Shown here piece after piece: positions 1-11,819 of a stretch of 64,000 bases of DNA. Positions within the stretch are counted from its first letter, which is position 1; each line of letters begins with the position of its first letter. The notes under the pieces were generated by a model. The model did no database searches. It had not been told where the DNA came from and was given only the letters and a program-made list of their open reading frames with translations. Source of the stretch: Allolobophora icterica (taxonomy: Eukaryota > Annelida > Clitellata > Crassiclitellata > Lumbricidae). Where the stretch lies: positions 24,289,134 through 24,353,133 of the forward strand of contig OY744609.1 of assembly GCA_963556255.1 (NCBI GenBank). The letters are read 5' to 3'. Made by a program: the position numbers and the translations under genes.

Positions 1-6
1 TTTACA

Positions 7-571
7 TAGGGACCTGCGAAGCTTCGATATTCGATTCGAAAACGAATCGGACGGCGGTATTCGATTCGATTCGAAAATGAAGTCATGATTCGAAAAATTT
101 TCGAATCGTTTTTCGGAAAAATGATAACGACTTTGTTGTAAACTAGTTGTTTAAAAATTAGGGCTGCTGATTAATCGCCGTTAACTCGACGACAGCCAAC
201 CCTCTGCAAGAAAAGAGTTTATAGGCCTAATTAGAAAGTTATGCTCCGCTTAGATGTAGGCCTATGTACACCAAAGTGCGGTTATGCAATTGGTACAATA
301 AAGAATATACTTACTTACTTAACTCATAAATTACCTGTGCTATTTTTAATTCTATTAATTAGTTTAATGTGTAGTTTAATTAATTTTAAACTGCAGAAAA
401 GTTATTGATATATTGATACTGTGAATCTGTGATATGCCTGTGCTATCAAGCTTCATGAATATCAAACTGGTACCCGCCGATTCGATTCGAGATTCGATTC
501 GAATTCGAACCTTTACCCCGATTCGATTCGAGATTCGATTCGACTGAAAATTTGTGATTCGCAGGTCCCTA
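7..571. mobile_element. Non-autonomous hAT element, TIR TAGGGACCTGCGAA
   Basis: The ends are inverted copies of TAGGGACCTGCGAA. The right end is followed by CATTTACA (572-579), and the window opens with TTTACA just before the left end, so six of eight bases of a target duplication are visible. Subterminal DNA is rich in repeated ATTCGATTCGA motifs in both orientations. An internal piece near 290-325 ends in AATAAAGAATATACTTAC, a tail that recurs near 39140. There is no coding capacity. The TAGGG terminus and 8-bp duplication point to the hAT superfamily. Confidence 0.8.
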
Positions 572-1015
572 CATTTACATTTTACATTTACATATGAAGC
601 CCGTGCGGGACCGGTATTCCCATTTGGAGGTTAATTGGGACCCGTGTGGCCCGTGTGGGGCCAATAATTAGGGCCTAGGCTATATATTATGGCTACCATC
701 TAATGGCAGTTGGATATTATGCTGGCATATAACGTTACGTTAGGCCTATAGGCTAACATAAAAAGGTGTCAATCGCGTTTTGTGGAAACATCGATCGTTA
801 AACTCGAGATTTATACACCACCGAAAAACGAAATAGCAGGAATTAACCAGCTTATTCACAGGTGCTCAGTCAAAACAGAATTGACGAGCAGGCAAGATTC
901 GGTTCCATATGTCGATCGAGATCCATGCAAATAATAATAGGGGGCCTAGGCCCTAATAATCTTTTCTTTAATTAAGCGCCTGCAAACGCACTGCGCTGTA
1001 CAGTGAACACTGAAC
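572..1015. other. Intergenic, no gene seen
   Basis: No coding signal. Around 595-680 there is a cluster of CCCGTGTGG / GGGACC-type words, similar in flavour to the GGGCCC-rich stretch at 15935-16107. Confidence 0.4.
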
Positions 1016-1121
<106 letters not shown>

Positions 1122-1585
1122 ACGACAATTTCTATGGCGCCGTAACACAGCCCATGCCGTTACAAGGGCGCCTTGACAAACAACAAACAACACACACAAT
1201 CAGTCAGGGATAGGCTACGCCTTGGAAAAAAAGATGTCTTGAGCAGGAGCGTAGACAGACTTCAATTCAAGAGGAGGCAACTACTGCTTGTCAAAAAATG
1301 AGATCTACGGAATTTCTTCTACAGAAAATTTCATGATCTTTTTTGGGAATTTCTTCCACAGACCTTTTTTGTGGAATTTCTTCCACAGAGAATTTCGGAC
1401 TTTTTCAAATTTCATCTTCCAAAAAAGTTTAAAAAGTTGATGACCTTTTTTATTTTTAGTCCCACTTTTAACACTTTTCTATACGAATTACCCCTCTAGA
1501 TTAAACACTGCAAGAGGAGGCAACATCCGCCTCTAATGCGCTGTACTTTGGATACAGGACTATAACCAAAGGAAAATTTTGAAAT
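1122..1585. other. Non-coding stretch with GAGGAGGCA repeats
   Basis: The word AAGAGGAGGCAA occurs at about 1269, 1510 and 1599, and once inverted at about 1607-1620, forming a small palindrome. Between them are AT-rich CTTCCACAGA words. It may be a decayed MITE, but no target duplication was found. Confidence 0.35.
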
Positions 1586-2750
1586 CTAAAAAACCAAGAG
1601 GAGGCAAATGCCTCCTCTTGCCTCAATGCCTATGGTCTTAAGTCTTGACTTGAAAGAGTCGACCGAGTCGGCCGAACGGATCGCAGGAGGCAGACTGTTC
1701 CAGCAACTGGGGCCAGCAGTTGAAAAAGCACGTTCCCCAAAGCGTGTCCTCGTCCTCCGCACATACAGATCACTTTTTCCACTCGATCTCAGCACCAATC
1801 CAGCACTCGACGACGCCGTTCGTCATGGGCGGCTATCTAGGGGGGGGGTCGAGAGGGCCAAACCCCCCACCTTTAAGAGTGGGGGTCACGCCATGCATCG
1901 GACCCCCAAATTTTGAAGATACATCAAAAAATGCAATTGTTTGTGAGGGCGAAAATGAGTTTTGAGTGCCTTTTTGACCAGAAAAGTTGCTTTGAGGAGA
2001 AGTGTCCCCCCCAAAAAAAATTAGAAGAAAAAAGTTATGAAATTATGAAATTGTGTAAGAGAAGGAAAAAAGGCCAAAAAAGTCGTGAGTTATTTTGAAG
2101 GCATGGAAAAGTGACGAAAGTAGGTGGAGGACTAAAAAAAAGTCATCAACTTTTTTCGGAGATGAAAGCGAAATTTTTTGGAGATGAAGTGGCAGAAAAA
2201 TTTTGTTGGGACAAGATTTAAAAAAAACGGTCGTCGACGAGATCGTGGCCGACTTTGTCCCCCCCACCTCTCAGACAAGATCGCCACCACTGCCGTTCGC
2301 ACACAGTAGGACCTGAGATATAGATATTCCGGTGATGAACCATGCAGTGACTTGTAGACCAGCAGAGAGAGCTTGTACTCAATGCGGTACGCCACCGGAA
2401 GCCAATGCAGCACGTCACGCAGTAATGGCGTCACATGGTCGTACTTTCGCCGATTACAAATGAGCCTAGCCGCTGCACTGAGCACCGACTGTAGTCGGTC
2501 GCACAGGTACTTTGGCGCACCAGCCAGTAGGCTGTTGCAACGGTCTACCTGAGAGACAACGAAGCAGACTACAGCCGTTTTGGCGGTCTCGAAGGGCAGA
2601 GCTCTCACGCTGCTCTTGATTAATCGCAGCTGACGAAAGCATCTGCATGCCCACCATCAAACCAACATGGCGCGTCATGGACATGTTCGCTTCGAATAGC
2701 ACCCCGAGGTTGCGCACCGCAGTATATAGAAGGCGAAACCGACGTCCCAC
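1586..2750 (-). pseudogene. LINE (CR1/L2-like) reverse transcriptase C-terminal remnant, split by a MITE
   Basis: The minus strand encodes the C-terminal tail typical of CR1/L2/RTE-type LINE ORF2 proteins. It reads DRCNSLLAGAPKYL, then RLICNRRKYDHVTPLL and LHWLPVAYRIEYKLSLLVYKSLHG (quoted only in parts), and after an interruption YVRRTRTRFGERAF and CWNSLPPAIRSADSVDSFKSRL. The two halves, 2750-2293 and 1823-1586, are separated by the hAT MITE at 1824-2292; they read as one domain when the MITE and one target copy are ignored. The endonuclease and catalytic RT core are missing, so this is a 5'-truncated dead copy. Confidence 0.8.
1824..2292. mobile_element. hAT MITE of the GGCGGCGATC family, copy 1
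   Basis: It starts CATGGGCGGCTATC and ends GATCGCCACCACTG, near-inverted. It is flanked by CCGTTCGT (1816-1823) and CCGTTCGC (2293-2300), a 7/8 match. It is inserted in a minus-strand LINE fragment. The internal sequence (GGGGGTC...CCCCCACC subterminal, AAAAAGTTGATGAC core) matches the copies near 47.9, 55.6, 60.7 and 61.5 kb. Confidence 0.8.
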
Positions 2751-3865
<1,115 letters not shown>

Positions 3866-4131
3866 CTAGTGTATTTGCCCGTCATAATTATGACGGCAGT
3901 GTTTATCGTTGGTTAAAATGCTCTGATCGCCGTCGTCAAGACGACAGTACTGACGTCACAAACGACTTCTGTTCCACAATATATTATGACGTCATATTAT
4001 AGGCCTATATGTATCGTTGGTTATCGCCGTCGTCAAGACCCCCGTCGTCAAGACAACCGGTTTATGTTTCACAATAGAACAGAAGCCGTTTGTGACGTAG
4101 CGTTTATCGACAGACGGACACTATATGGATA

Positions 4132-4184
<53 letters not shown>

Positions 4185-4441
4185 CCATATAGTGTCCGTC
4201 TGTCGGGGGACGCTACGTCACAAACGGGTTCCGTTCTATTGTGAAACATAAACCAATTGCCTTGACGACGGCGGTCTTTTTCAATTTTTTCAATTCAATT
4301 CAACTTTATTGATCCGAATTCAATACAAAAGTACAGTAGCCACCAATCGGAATGTCTTGACGGCGGCGATAACCAACGATACAGTCATATAGGCCTATAA
4401 TATGACGTCATAATTATGACGGGCAAATACACTAGTGTATA
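3866..4441. mobile_element. Palindromic (foldback) element with TA-rich centre
   Basis: The outer ends ACTAGTGTATTTGCCCGTCA and its inverse face each other. The arms share, in inverted order, ATAATTATGACGG, CGTTGGTTATCGCCGTCGTC, TAGGCCTATA, TTTATGTTTCACAATAGAAC, and TGACGTAGCG followed by GACGGACACTATATGGAT. The centre is a TA run at 4137-4183. The right arm carries about 75 extra bases (4280-4357) ending in a TTTATTGATCC-type retroposon tail. No protein-coding content was recognised. Confidence 0.75.
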
Positions 4442-4455
4442 TATATATATATATA

Positions 4456-4640
4456 TAGCTAGTGTATTTCACCGTGACGATTATGACGGCAGTGTATATC
4501 GTTGGTTAAAATGCTCTGTTCGCCGTCGTCAAGATCGCCGTCGTCAAGACGGCAGTACTGACGTCACAAACGGTTTCACAATAGAACAGAAACCGTTGTG
4601 ACGTAGCGTCCTACGACGGACAAATTTGCATATAAGGAAA
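4456..4640. repeat. Third arm of the palindromic element
   Basis: Repeats the left arm of the 3866-4441 palindrome in the same orientation: CTAGTGTATTT, CGTTGGTTAAAATGCTCTG, CGCCGTCGTCAAGA (twice), ACTGACGTCACAAACG and TGTGACGTAGCGTC. It then diverges. This suggests a tandem or recombined copy of the same unit. Confidence 0.65.
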
Positions 4641-4891
4641 CTATATGTATAGATTATGCATGTATTATATAATAGGTTCCAGAATGATCATTTCTGATGT
4701 GACAGTGATGTCAATCAATCAATCAATCAATCAATCAATATTCGTTTATTGCAAAATTCCCGTCGACAATAACGCGACAGGATTACCCAGACTTTAAAAA
4801 AGAGATACGTACGTTAATTAATTGCAAATGAAAATAAATCGATAAGATTTAACAGTCAATTATATAGAGAGTATTATGGGGTTTTAAATAA
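4641..4891. other. Short intergenic stretch with retroposon-like tail
   Basis: A (TCAA)n run at about 4712-4740 leads into ATATTCGTTTATTGCAAAATTCCCG. That is the usual look of an inverted LINE/SINE 3' end. No gene. Confidence 0.4.
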
Positions 4892-4895
4892 TTAA

Positions 4896-5509
4896 AGCCC
4901 TAGGTTTTAGGTTTGGCGGTTTCCCTCGTAGAATGAAGTGACCAACGACTGTAGGCGGTTCAAGTAAGCATCTGTCGGCCAATGGGCGTTGATTTCATTT
5001 TGGTTTACACATCTTACAAGCATAGGCTGCTGAATTTAATTATATGCATAGCCTAGGCAACATCGTCCGCTTTGTGGAATGGAGGCGAGGCGCAGGGACG
5101 GTCGGTCGATCGGTGGTAGCCCCCACCCTAGGCCCTTCACCCTCCCTCTGGCCTACCCCGATCAATTGACCACTTGTATATATATAACCGAGCTGTGGGT
5201 CGACTAATTTGTGTATACGAAAGCCAGGTAAGCTGGCTAGAGGTCATACCTGTACTTCTAGAATGTATACAAGTTGTTCCAATTATCCAAATTTACCCCC
5301 CCATACACTCATATTACTATGGAGTTCATTGCTATGAAGATACTTACAGGGTTGAGAAACAAGTCTGTAGTTTCTATATGCGATTAGATTGCCATGAACA
5401 AATACGAACTTACTATTGTGGTAGATGGCGATCAAGAGGAAGCCATACGGGCATTTTTTGCTCACAACAACTGGAATTTTGAAAAAATTGGTAATTATGA
5501 AGACGATGC

Positions 5510-5563
<54 letters not shown>

Positions 5564-5978
5564 TGAAATTGTATAAATTGTTTTGTGTGAAATACAGCTT
5601 ATTGTCTTTAGTGTTCCGGGTATAATAAGGCAACGGTGACAGCATCAACAGCTGGCATTTATATACAGGTTTACGACCCAAAGCTCGGTTATATATACAA
5701 GTGGTCAATTGATCGGGGTAGGCCAGAGGGAGGGTGAAGGGCCTAGGGTGGGGGCTACCACCGATCGACCGACCGTCCCTGCGCCTCGCCTCCATTCCAC
5801 AAAGCGGACGATGTTGCCTAGGCTATGCATATAATTAAATTCAGCAGCCTATGCTTGTAAGATGTGTAAACCAAAATGAAATCAACGCCCATTGGCCGAC
5901 AGATGCTTACTTGAACCGCCTACAGTCGTTGGTCACTTCATTCTACGAGGGAAACCGCCAAACCTAAAACCTAGGGCT
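4896..5978. mobile_element. TTAA-flanked foldback element, copy 1
   Basis: Both ends abut TTAA (4892-4895 and 5979-5982) and begin AGCCCTAGGTTTTAGG, inverted. The inverted arms are about 300 bp each (to roughly 5200, and from roughly 5672). The unique centre of about 470 bp carries a TA run (5511-5563) and a small open frame. A second, almost identical copy lies inverted at 52028-53104, also with TTAA at both ends. A TTAA duplication and CCCTAG near the terminus are features of piggyBac-type elements; the assignment is inference. The long frame 5283-5795 (-) runs through arm and microsatellite and is probably not a gene. Confidence 0.85.
5394..5576 (+). CDS. Small ORF in the centre of the TTAA foldback element
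   Basis: ATG in a good context (GCCATGA), with an in-frame stop 9 bases upstream. The first 40 codons give a compositionally normal acidic peptide beginning MNKYELTIVVDGDQEEAIR and containing AFFAHNNWNF. The frame then enters the TA microsatellite and becomes Tyr-Ile repeats. It is not recognised as any family. The same 40 codons occur in the inverted copy (minus strand, about 52492-52608). It could be captured host sequence, a relic of an element gene, or chance. Confidence 0.3.
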
Positions 5979-6035
5979 TTAAGGTATGGGGCCTACATAT
6001 AAAAGAGATCAGCATACTGCTAAAATAGTTAATTG

Positions 6036-6567
6036 TTAATAAGTGTTTTTATACAGCATACGGGATATAAAGTTTTTGTCATTTTCATCAGGTAATGTGA
6101 AATTATGAGCCCGTTGCCGGAGATTATGAGGGATATTACGATCAGGTGGAAAATAGGGGCGCAGAACATGGTCTAGGTTTGTAATGGCTGCCTTAAAGAG
6201 GCATTCATCTGCCTGTTTTGCCATTATTCAGAGGCGATTTGAATGGATGGAGAAAGTAGACCAGAACGTCGCATTTTCCTCAGCAGTTTTTCAACCCTCT
6301 CTCTGTCTCCTACTTGGGTGTAATCCCACCAGGCTGGGGAAGCATACATCAGAGAAGCTAAGGTGGGGGCCCTTGCTATTTCCTGTAAGACATGAGGTGG
6401 AAAGCCATGAGATCGGAGGACTCTGAGTGCATGGAGTGATGATGAAGAGGTAGACAGAATTTTATCAAGGTGAACATTCATTCCAAGGTCAGAACTGATT
6501 ATTATTCCTAGGACTCGCAGTGAAGTAACCCGGGTTGCTCCTGGAATGATAGGGGGAATATAAGGGT
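6036..6567 (-). pseudogene. LINE reverse transcriptase C-terminal part (3' half of a split copy)
   Basis: Minus-strand reading gives RVTSLRVLGIIISSDLGMN, then LHALRVLRSHGFPPHVLQE, TLASLMYASPAWWDYTQVGD, then after a frameshift near 6224 ECLFKAAITNLDHVL, NLRQRAHNFTLPDEND and FISRMLYK. These are the standard landmarks of the RT C-terminal domain of jockey/CR1-type LINEs. The upstream codons lie 18 kb away at 24421 and beyond, separated by a hAT MITE that itself contains a 17.5-kb insertion. The frameshift and lost 5' part show the copy is dead. Confidence 0.82.
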
Positions 6568-6575
6568 GTCCTTTT

Positions 6576-6715
6576 CAGGGCTGTAGTCGAGGGTATACGC
6601 GGGTATACAGCGTATACTCACCTCTGCAGAAATTTGAGAGTGTATAGGCCTACTCAGGGCTCTAGACGAGGAAAAAGAGAGGTTTTGACAGGTTTTTAGG
6701 GCGAATGACTAAAAA
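6576..6715. mobile_element. hAT MITE of the CAGGGCTGTAGT family, left half
   Basis: Starts CAGGGCTGTAGTCGAGG directly after GTCCTTTT (6568-6575). Its sequence matches the intact copy at 22311-22649 up to GAATGACTAAAAA, where the foreign CCCAGCCAGCACAC end begins. The right half resumes at 24216 and ends at 24412, followed by the same GTCCTTTT (24413-24420). Confidence 0.88.
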
Positions 6716-9066
6716 CCCAGCCAGCACACCGACATCGGGCCAATGTTTGCCCAATGTCACAAAAACCACTAACGTTGGCCCTATGTTGTCCCTATGTCGA
6801 ATGCAATATTGGCGTAATGTAGGGTGTACGACGTGTATTCCACGTATACTTTTTCATAGCCATAGAACATGTATTTTAACTTAATTCCGTTTTCACCTAT
6901 TAAAGAGTGCCAGGAACAAAGAATTTTGCATATGTGAACACTTAGATATAATAAAATTTCCGATATTTATCAAGTTTCTTACATGCGTCGGACCAATGCT
7001 GGGCCAACGTCGGATCTATTCATACTCACAGAATGTGTATTTTAACTCAATACCGATTTTGTCTGTTGAAGCGTGCCATAGACAAAGAATTCTACATTAT
7101 ATTGACATTTATATATGAGAAACTTTCCGATATTTCTGATGCATGTCACATACGTCGGACCAATGTTGCGCCAACATACAGAATACCAACATTGGGCTAA
7201 CGTTGACCCAATGTCAAAAAAATCACTAACGTTGGCCCTATGTTGTCCCTATGTCGAATGCAATATTGGCACATTGTAAGGTTTACAACGTGTATCCCAC
7301 GTATACTTTTTGTATCGGTAGAATAGGTATTTTCACTTAATTCAGTTTTTTGTCTATTTAAGGATGCCAGGAGCAGAGAATTCGGCATATGTAAACATTT
7401 ATATATCATAAAATTTTCAATATTTCTGATGCATGTCACATACGTCGGACCAATGCTCAACCAACGTCACATGTCATACAGAATACCAACATAGGGCCTA
7501 CGTTGACCCAATGTCAAATAATCACTAACGTTGGCCCTATGTTGTCCCTATGTCGAATGCAATATTGGCGTAATGTAGGGTGTACGACGTGTATTCCACG
7601 TATACTTTTTCATAGCCATAGAACATGTATTTTAACTTAATTCCGTTTTCACCTATTAAAGAGTGCCAGGAACAAAGAATTCTGCACATGTGAACACTTA
7701 GATATAATGTAATTTCCGATATTTATCAAGTTTCTTACATACGTCGGACCAATGCTGGGCCAACGTCGGATCTATTCATACTCACAGAATGTGTATTTTA
7801 GCTCAATACCGATTTTGTCTGTTGAAGCGTGCCATGGACAAAGAATTCTACATATATTGACATTTATATATGAGAAACTTTCCGATATTTCTGATGCATG
7901 TCACATACGTCGGACCAATGTTGCGCCAACATACAGAATACCAACATTCACCTCACACAGAACACCAACATAGGGCCTACGTTGACCCAATGTCAAAAAA
8001 TCACTAACGTTGGCCCTATGTTGTCCCTATGTCGAATGCAATATTGGCGTAATGTAGGGTGTACGACGTGTATTCCACGTATACTTTTTCATAGCCATAG
8101 AACATGTATTTTAACTTAATTCCGTTTTCACCTATTAAAGAGTGCCAGGAACAAAGAATTCTGCACATGTGAACACTTAGATATAATATAATTTCCGATA
8201 TTTATAAAGTTTCTTACATACGTCGGACCAATGCTGGGCCAACGTCGGATCTATTCATACTCACAGAATGTGTATTTTAACTCAATACCGATTCTGTCTG
8301 TTGAAGCGTGCCATAGACAAAGAATTCTACATATATTGACATTTATATATGAGAAACTTTCCGATATTTCTGATGCATGTCACATACGTCGGACCAATGT
8401 TGCGCCAACATACAGAATACCAACATTCACCTCATACAGAACACCAACATAGGGTCAACGTTGACCCAATGTCAAAAAATCACTAACGTTGGCCCTATGT
8501 TGTCCCTATGTCGAATGCGATATCGGCGTAATGTAGGGTGTACGACGTGAATTCCACGTATACTTTTTCATAGCCATAGAACATGTATTTTAACTTAATT
8601 CCGATTTCACCTATTAAAGAGTGCCAGGAACAAAGAATTCTGCACATGTGAACACTTAGATATTATAATATAATTTCCGATATTTATCAAGTTTCTTACA
8701 TACGTCGGACCAATGCTGGGCCAACGTCGGATCTATTCATACTCACAGAATGTGTATTTTAGCTCAATACCGATTCTGTCTGTTGAAGCGTGCCATAGAC
8801 AAAGAATTCTACATATATTGACATTTATATATGAGAAACTTTCCGATATTTCTGATGCATGTCACATACGTCGGACCAATGTTGCGCCAACATACAGAAT
8901 ACCAACATTGGGCTAACGTTGACCCAATGTCAAAAAATCACTAACGTTGGCCCTATGTTGTCCCTATGTCGAATGCAATATTGGCACAATGTAAGGTTTG
9001 CAACGTGTACCCCACGTAAACTTTTTATATCCGTAGAATTAAGGAGTTTTACTTATTTCAGTTTTT
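6716..9066. repeat. Left subterminal satellite array, about 480-bp dimeric unit
   Basis: The landmark GGATCTATTCATACTCACAG recurs at 7012, 7768, 8247 and 8729, spacings of 756, 479 and 482 bp. Each unit has two related halves. Both contain CACATACGTCGGACCAATG-like words and an AAAGAATTCT word, one half with GAACACTTAGATATAAT and the other with TTGACATTTATATATGAG. The 756-bp interval has one extra half-unit (about 7261-7490). CCAACGTTGG-type inverted words recur throughout. The 73-codon open frames repeated here are by-products of the repeat. Confidence 0.88.
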
Positions 9067-9099
9067 GTCTGTCTGTCTATCTGTCTATCTATCAATCTA

Positions 9100-9171
<72 letters not shown>

Positions 9172-9220
9172 TCCATCCATCCATCAATCCATCCATCAAT
9201 CCATCAATCCATCCATCCAC

Positions 9221-9305
<85 letters not shown>

Positions 9306-9543
9306 CATCCATCCATCCATCCATCCATCCATCCATCCATCCATCCATCCATCCATCCATCCATCCATCCATCCATCCATCCATCCATCCATCCATCTAA
9401 CTATCTATCTAACTATCTAACTATCTATCTAACTATCTATCTAACTATCTAACTATCTGTCTATTTACCTCCCTATATATCTATCTATCTATGTCTATCT
9501 GTCTATTTGTCTATGTCTATCTATCGATATATCTATCTATCTA
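9067..9543. repeat. Compound (GTCT)n (ATCT)n (ATCC)n microsatellite
   Basis: Blocks of GTCT, ATCT and ATCC follow directly from the final satellite half-unit at its TTTTTGTCT word. The Ser-Ile-His-Pro frames across it are artefacts. Confidence 0.95.
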
Positions 9544-9582
9544 TAGGATGTCGCAAATGTCTGCTAGTGGGCGTCTGACATC

Positions 9583-9625
9583 CAGTCTTGTTGTCAAGAC
9601 CTGAAACCTCAAGACCAAGACCACG
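9583..9625. mobile_element. Fragment of the CAGTCTTGTTGTC hAT family
   Basis: CAGTCTTGTTGTCAAGACC followed by CTCAAGACCAAGACCA matches the end of the element at 20755-21555. Only one terminus is present. Confidence 0.6.
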
Positions 9626-9765
9626 ATCCCACTTTTCACCCATCCAAATTTCGGATTTCGCAAATGTCGGTAATTGGGCGTCCGACATCAAACCCAATTA
9701 AGTGGGCTCGATATGGGCAGCCCAAGCCCATGAGCCCACCTCTCGCCCACCAAAAAGTCGGACAG
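9626..9765. other. GGGC-rich unassigned repeat
   Basis: AATTGGGCGTCCGACATCAA, CCCAATTAAGTGGGC and CCCAAGCCCATGAGCCCACC resemble the word usage of the 15935-16107 segment. This may be another decayed member of the CCCAGCC-ended family. Confidence 0.35.
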
Positions 9766-10150
9766 GCAGACAGACAGTCTGCCTCTCCGTCTTCAAATCT
9801 GTCTGTCTGTCTGTCTTCATATCTGTCTGCCTGTCTGTCTTCAAATCTGTCCGCCTGTCTGTCTGCCTCTTTGTCTTCAGATCTGTCTGTCTGTAGACAG
9901 GCAGACAGACAGATTTGAAGACAGACAGGCAGACAGACAGAGAGATTTGAACACAGACAGCCAGGATACATACAGATTTGAAGACAGGCAGGCAGACAGA
10001 CAGACAGATTTGAAGACAGACAGGCAGACAGACAGAGAGGTTTGAAGACAGGCAGGCAGACACACAGTCAGATTTGAAGACAGACAGGCAGACAGACAGA
10101 GAGGTTTGAAGACAGGCAGGCAGACAGACAGTCAGATTTGACCTCCCCGG
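9766..10150. repeat. Minisatellite in inverted arrangement
   Basis: Units combining (CAGA)n with AAATCTGTCTG or AGATTTGAAGACAG run in one orientation from about 9775 to 9893 and in the opposite orientation from about 9894 to 10140. The switch is at TCTGTCTGTAGACAGGCAGA. A short further block lies at 10292-10350. Confidence 0.88.
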
Positions 10151-10359
10151 ACTCTGACCTGGCACCGGAACGGATAAGGCGGACATGGCTATTGCGGACT
10201 TGATTTGATATAGCGCCGGTGATTAAGCTGGTCTCCCTGACGTGGCCTTTGTGTGGCGCTGAGAAATTTCGGAGATTTACGTTACATTACATTTGAAGAC
10301 AGGCAGGCAGACAGACAGACAGACAGATTTGAAGACAGACAGACAGGCAGATGGATGAA

Positions 10360-10985
10360 TGGATGGATAAATGGATGGATGCATGGATGCGTGTATGTAT
10401 GTGTTATGTGATCTCTACGTTCTTCTCTTTCGCCCTCTGCTGTGCATTGCAGATCGTTTGCCCTTTGTACCGTATTAGACCAGTATAGCCAAATATTCTG
10501 CCTGCGCTGCTGTCAGAGAGAGGTCAGAGGTGGCCATGCAGGGATCACGAACTCTGAGTCATGTTGAAGGCCTCACACTTTTAAGCATTACATATATACA
10601 TATATAGCTTTTCGACACCCGGCTCATGTGTGTAAGTAAGTAAATATGTTTGCATGCATGTACGTACGTACGTATATAAACTATATATGTATGCATGTAT
10701 GTATATGTGTATGAATGTACGTATGTTTGTGTGCATGTGTGTATGTATGTATGTATGTGTACATGTATGCGTGTATGTGTGCACGTATGTATGTAAGTAT
10801 TTAAGTATGTGTATATATGTATGTATGTGTGTGTATGAATGTATATATGTATGTATGTGTGTATTTATGTACGTACGTATGTGTATATGTGTATGTGTGT
10901 ATGTGTATATACTTGTATATGTATTTATCTATCAGATATCCATCCATCCATCCATTCATCCATTCATCCATCCATCCATTATGTC
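10360..10985. repeat. Degenerate (ATGG)n, (TATG)n and (CCAT)n tracts
   Basis: Short ATGG run near 10350-10400, a long impure TATG/TGTA tract at about 10630-10930, and CCAT at about 10938-10980. The stretch 10410-10620 between them is non-repetitive and shows no gene. Confidence 0.85.
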
Positions 10986-11187
10986 TTCCTACTCATATTC
11001 AGGATTCTAAAAGCATGTATGTTTAAAAAAACAGTTAACACTTTCCTTGCTAGGTAAAAATCCCAAGCATTAGCATTTGCGCTGACAATAGACAGCGTGC
11101 GTTTGTGTGAAGCATCCTATAAGTAGCTTGCTACCAACGATGCTATATAAATTGTCGTAATTAGAATTACAATTACAATCCAATGAA

Positions 11188-11760
11188 TCCATCCATCCAT
11201 CATTCAATCTATCTATTTAGCTATCTGTCTGTATATCACTGTATCCATCCATCCATCCATCCATCCATCCATCCATCCATCCATCCATCCATCCATCCAT
11301 CCATCCATCCATCCATCCATCCATCCATCCATCCATCCATCCATCCATCCATCCATCCATCCATCCATCCATCCATCCATCCATCCATCCATCCATCTAT
11401 CATTCTATCTATCTATCGGATATCCAATCCATCCATCCATCATTTAATCAACCAATCTATCTATCTGTCTTTCTGTCTGTCTGCCTGTCTGTCTGTAATA
11501 TATACATATATATATATCGCCAGCTACTTATCTGTCTATAACACATCCAGTCCATCCATCCATCCATCGTCCATCATTCAATCTATATATCTGATGTCTG
11601 TCTGTCTGTCTGTGTGTCGGTCCGTCCGTCCGTCCATCCATCCATCCATCCATCCATCTATCTATCTAACCATCAGATATCCTGCCCATCCATTGATCCA
11701 TTTCTCTATCCTTCTATCATCAATCCATCCATTCATCATGCAATCTATCTATCTGTGCGC
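11188..11760. repeat. (CCAT)n-rich compound microsatellite
   Basis: The core (CCAT)n runs about 11243-11397 and is followed by mixed TATC, CTGT and CCAT blocks. The preceding 10986-11187 carries no recognisable feature. Confidence 0.93.
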
Positions 11761-11819
11761 AGCATGCTAGGCCTACCTTACTACGCAACTCCCTTAGCGA
11801 GACTGTCTTTCGCTCTAAA

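Noticed and set aside
5283..5795. 170-codon minus frame in the foldback element (and its twin at 52211-52717)
   Set aside because: It runs through the terminal arm and the TA microsatellite (Tyr-Ile repeat); conservation between copies reflects high element identity, not selection.
7752..9452. Repeated 67-73 codon plus frames (MLGQRRIYSYSQ...)
   Set aside because: By-products of the 480-bp satellite, not genes.
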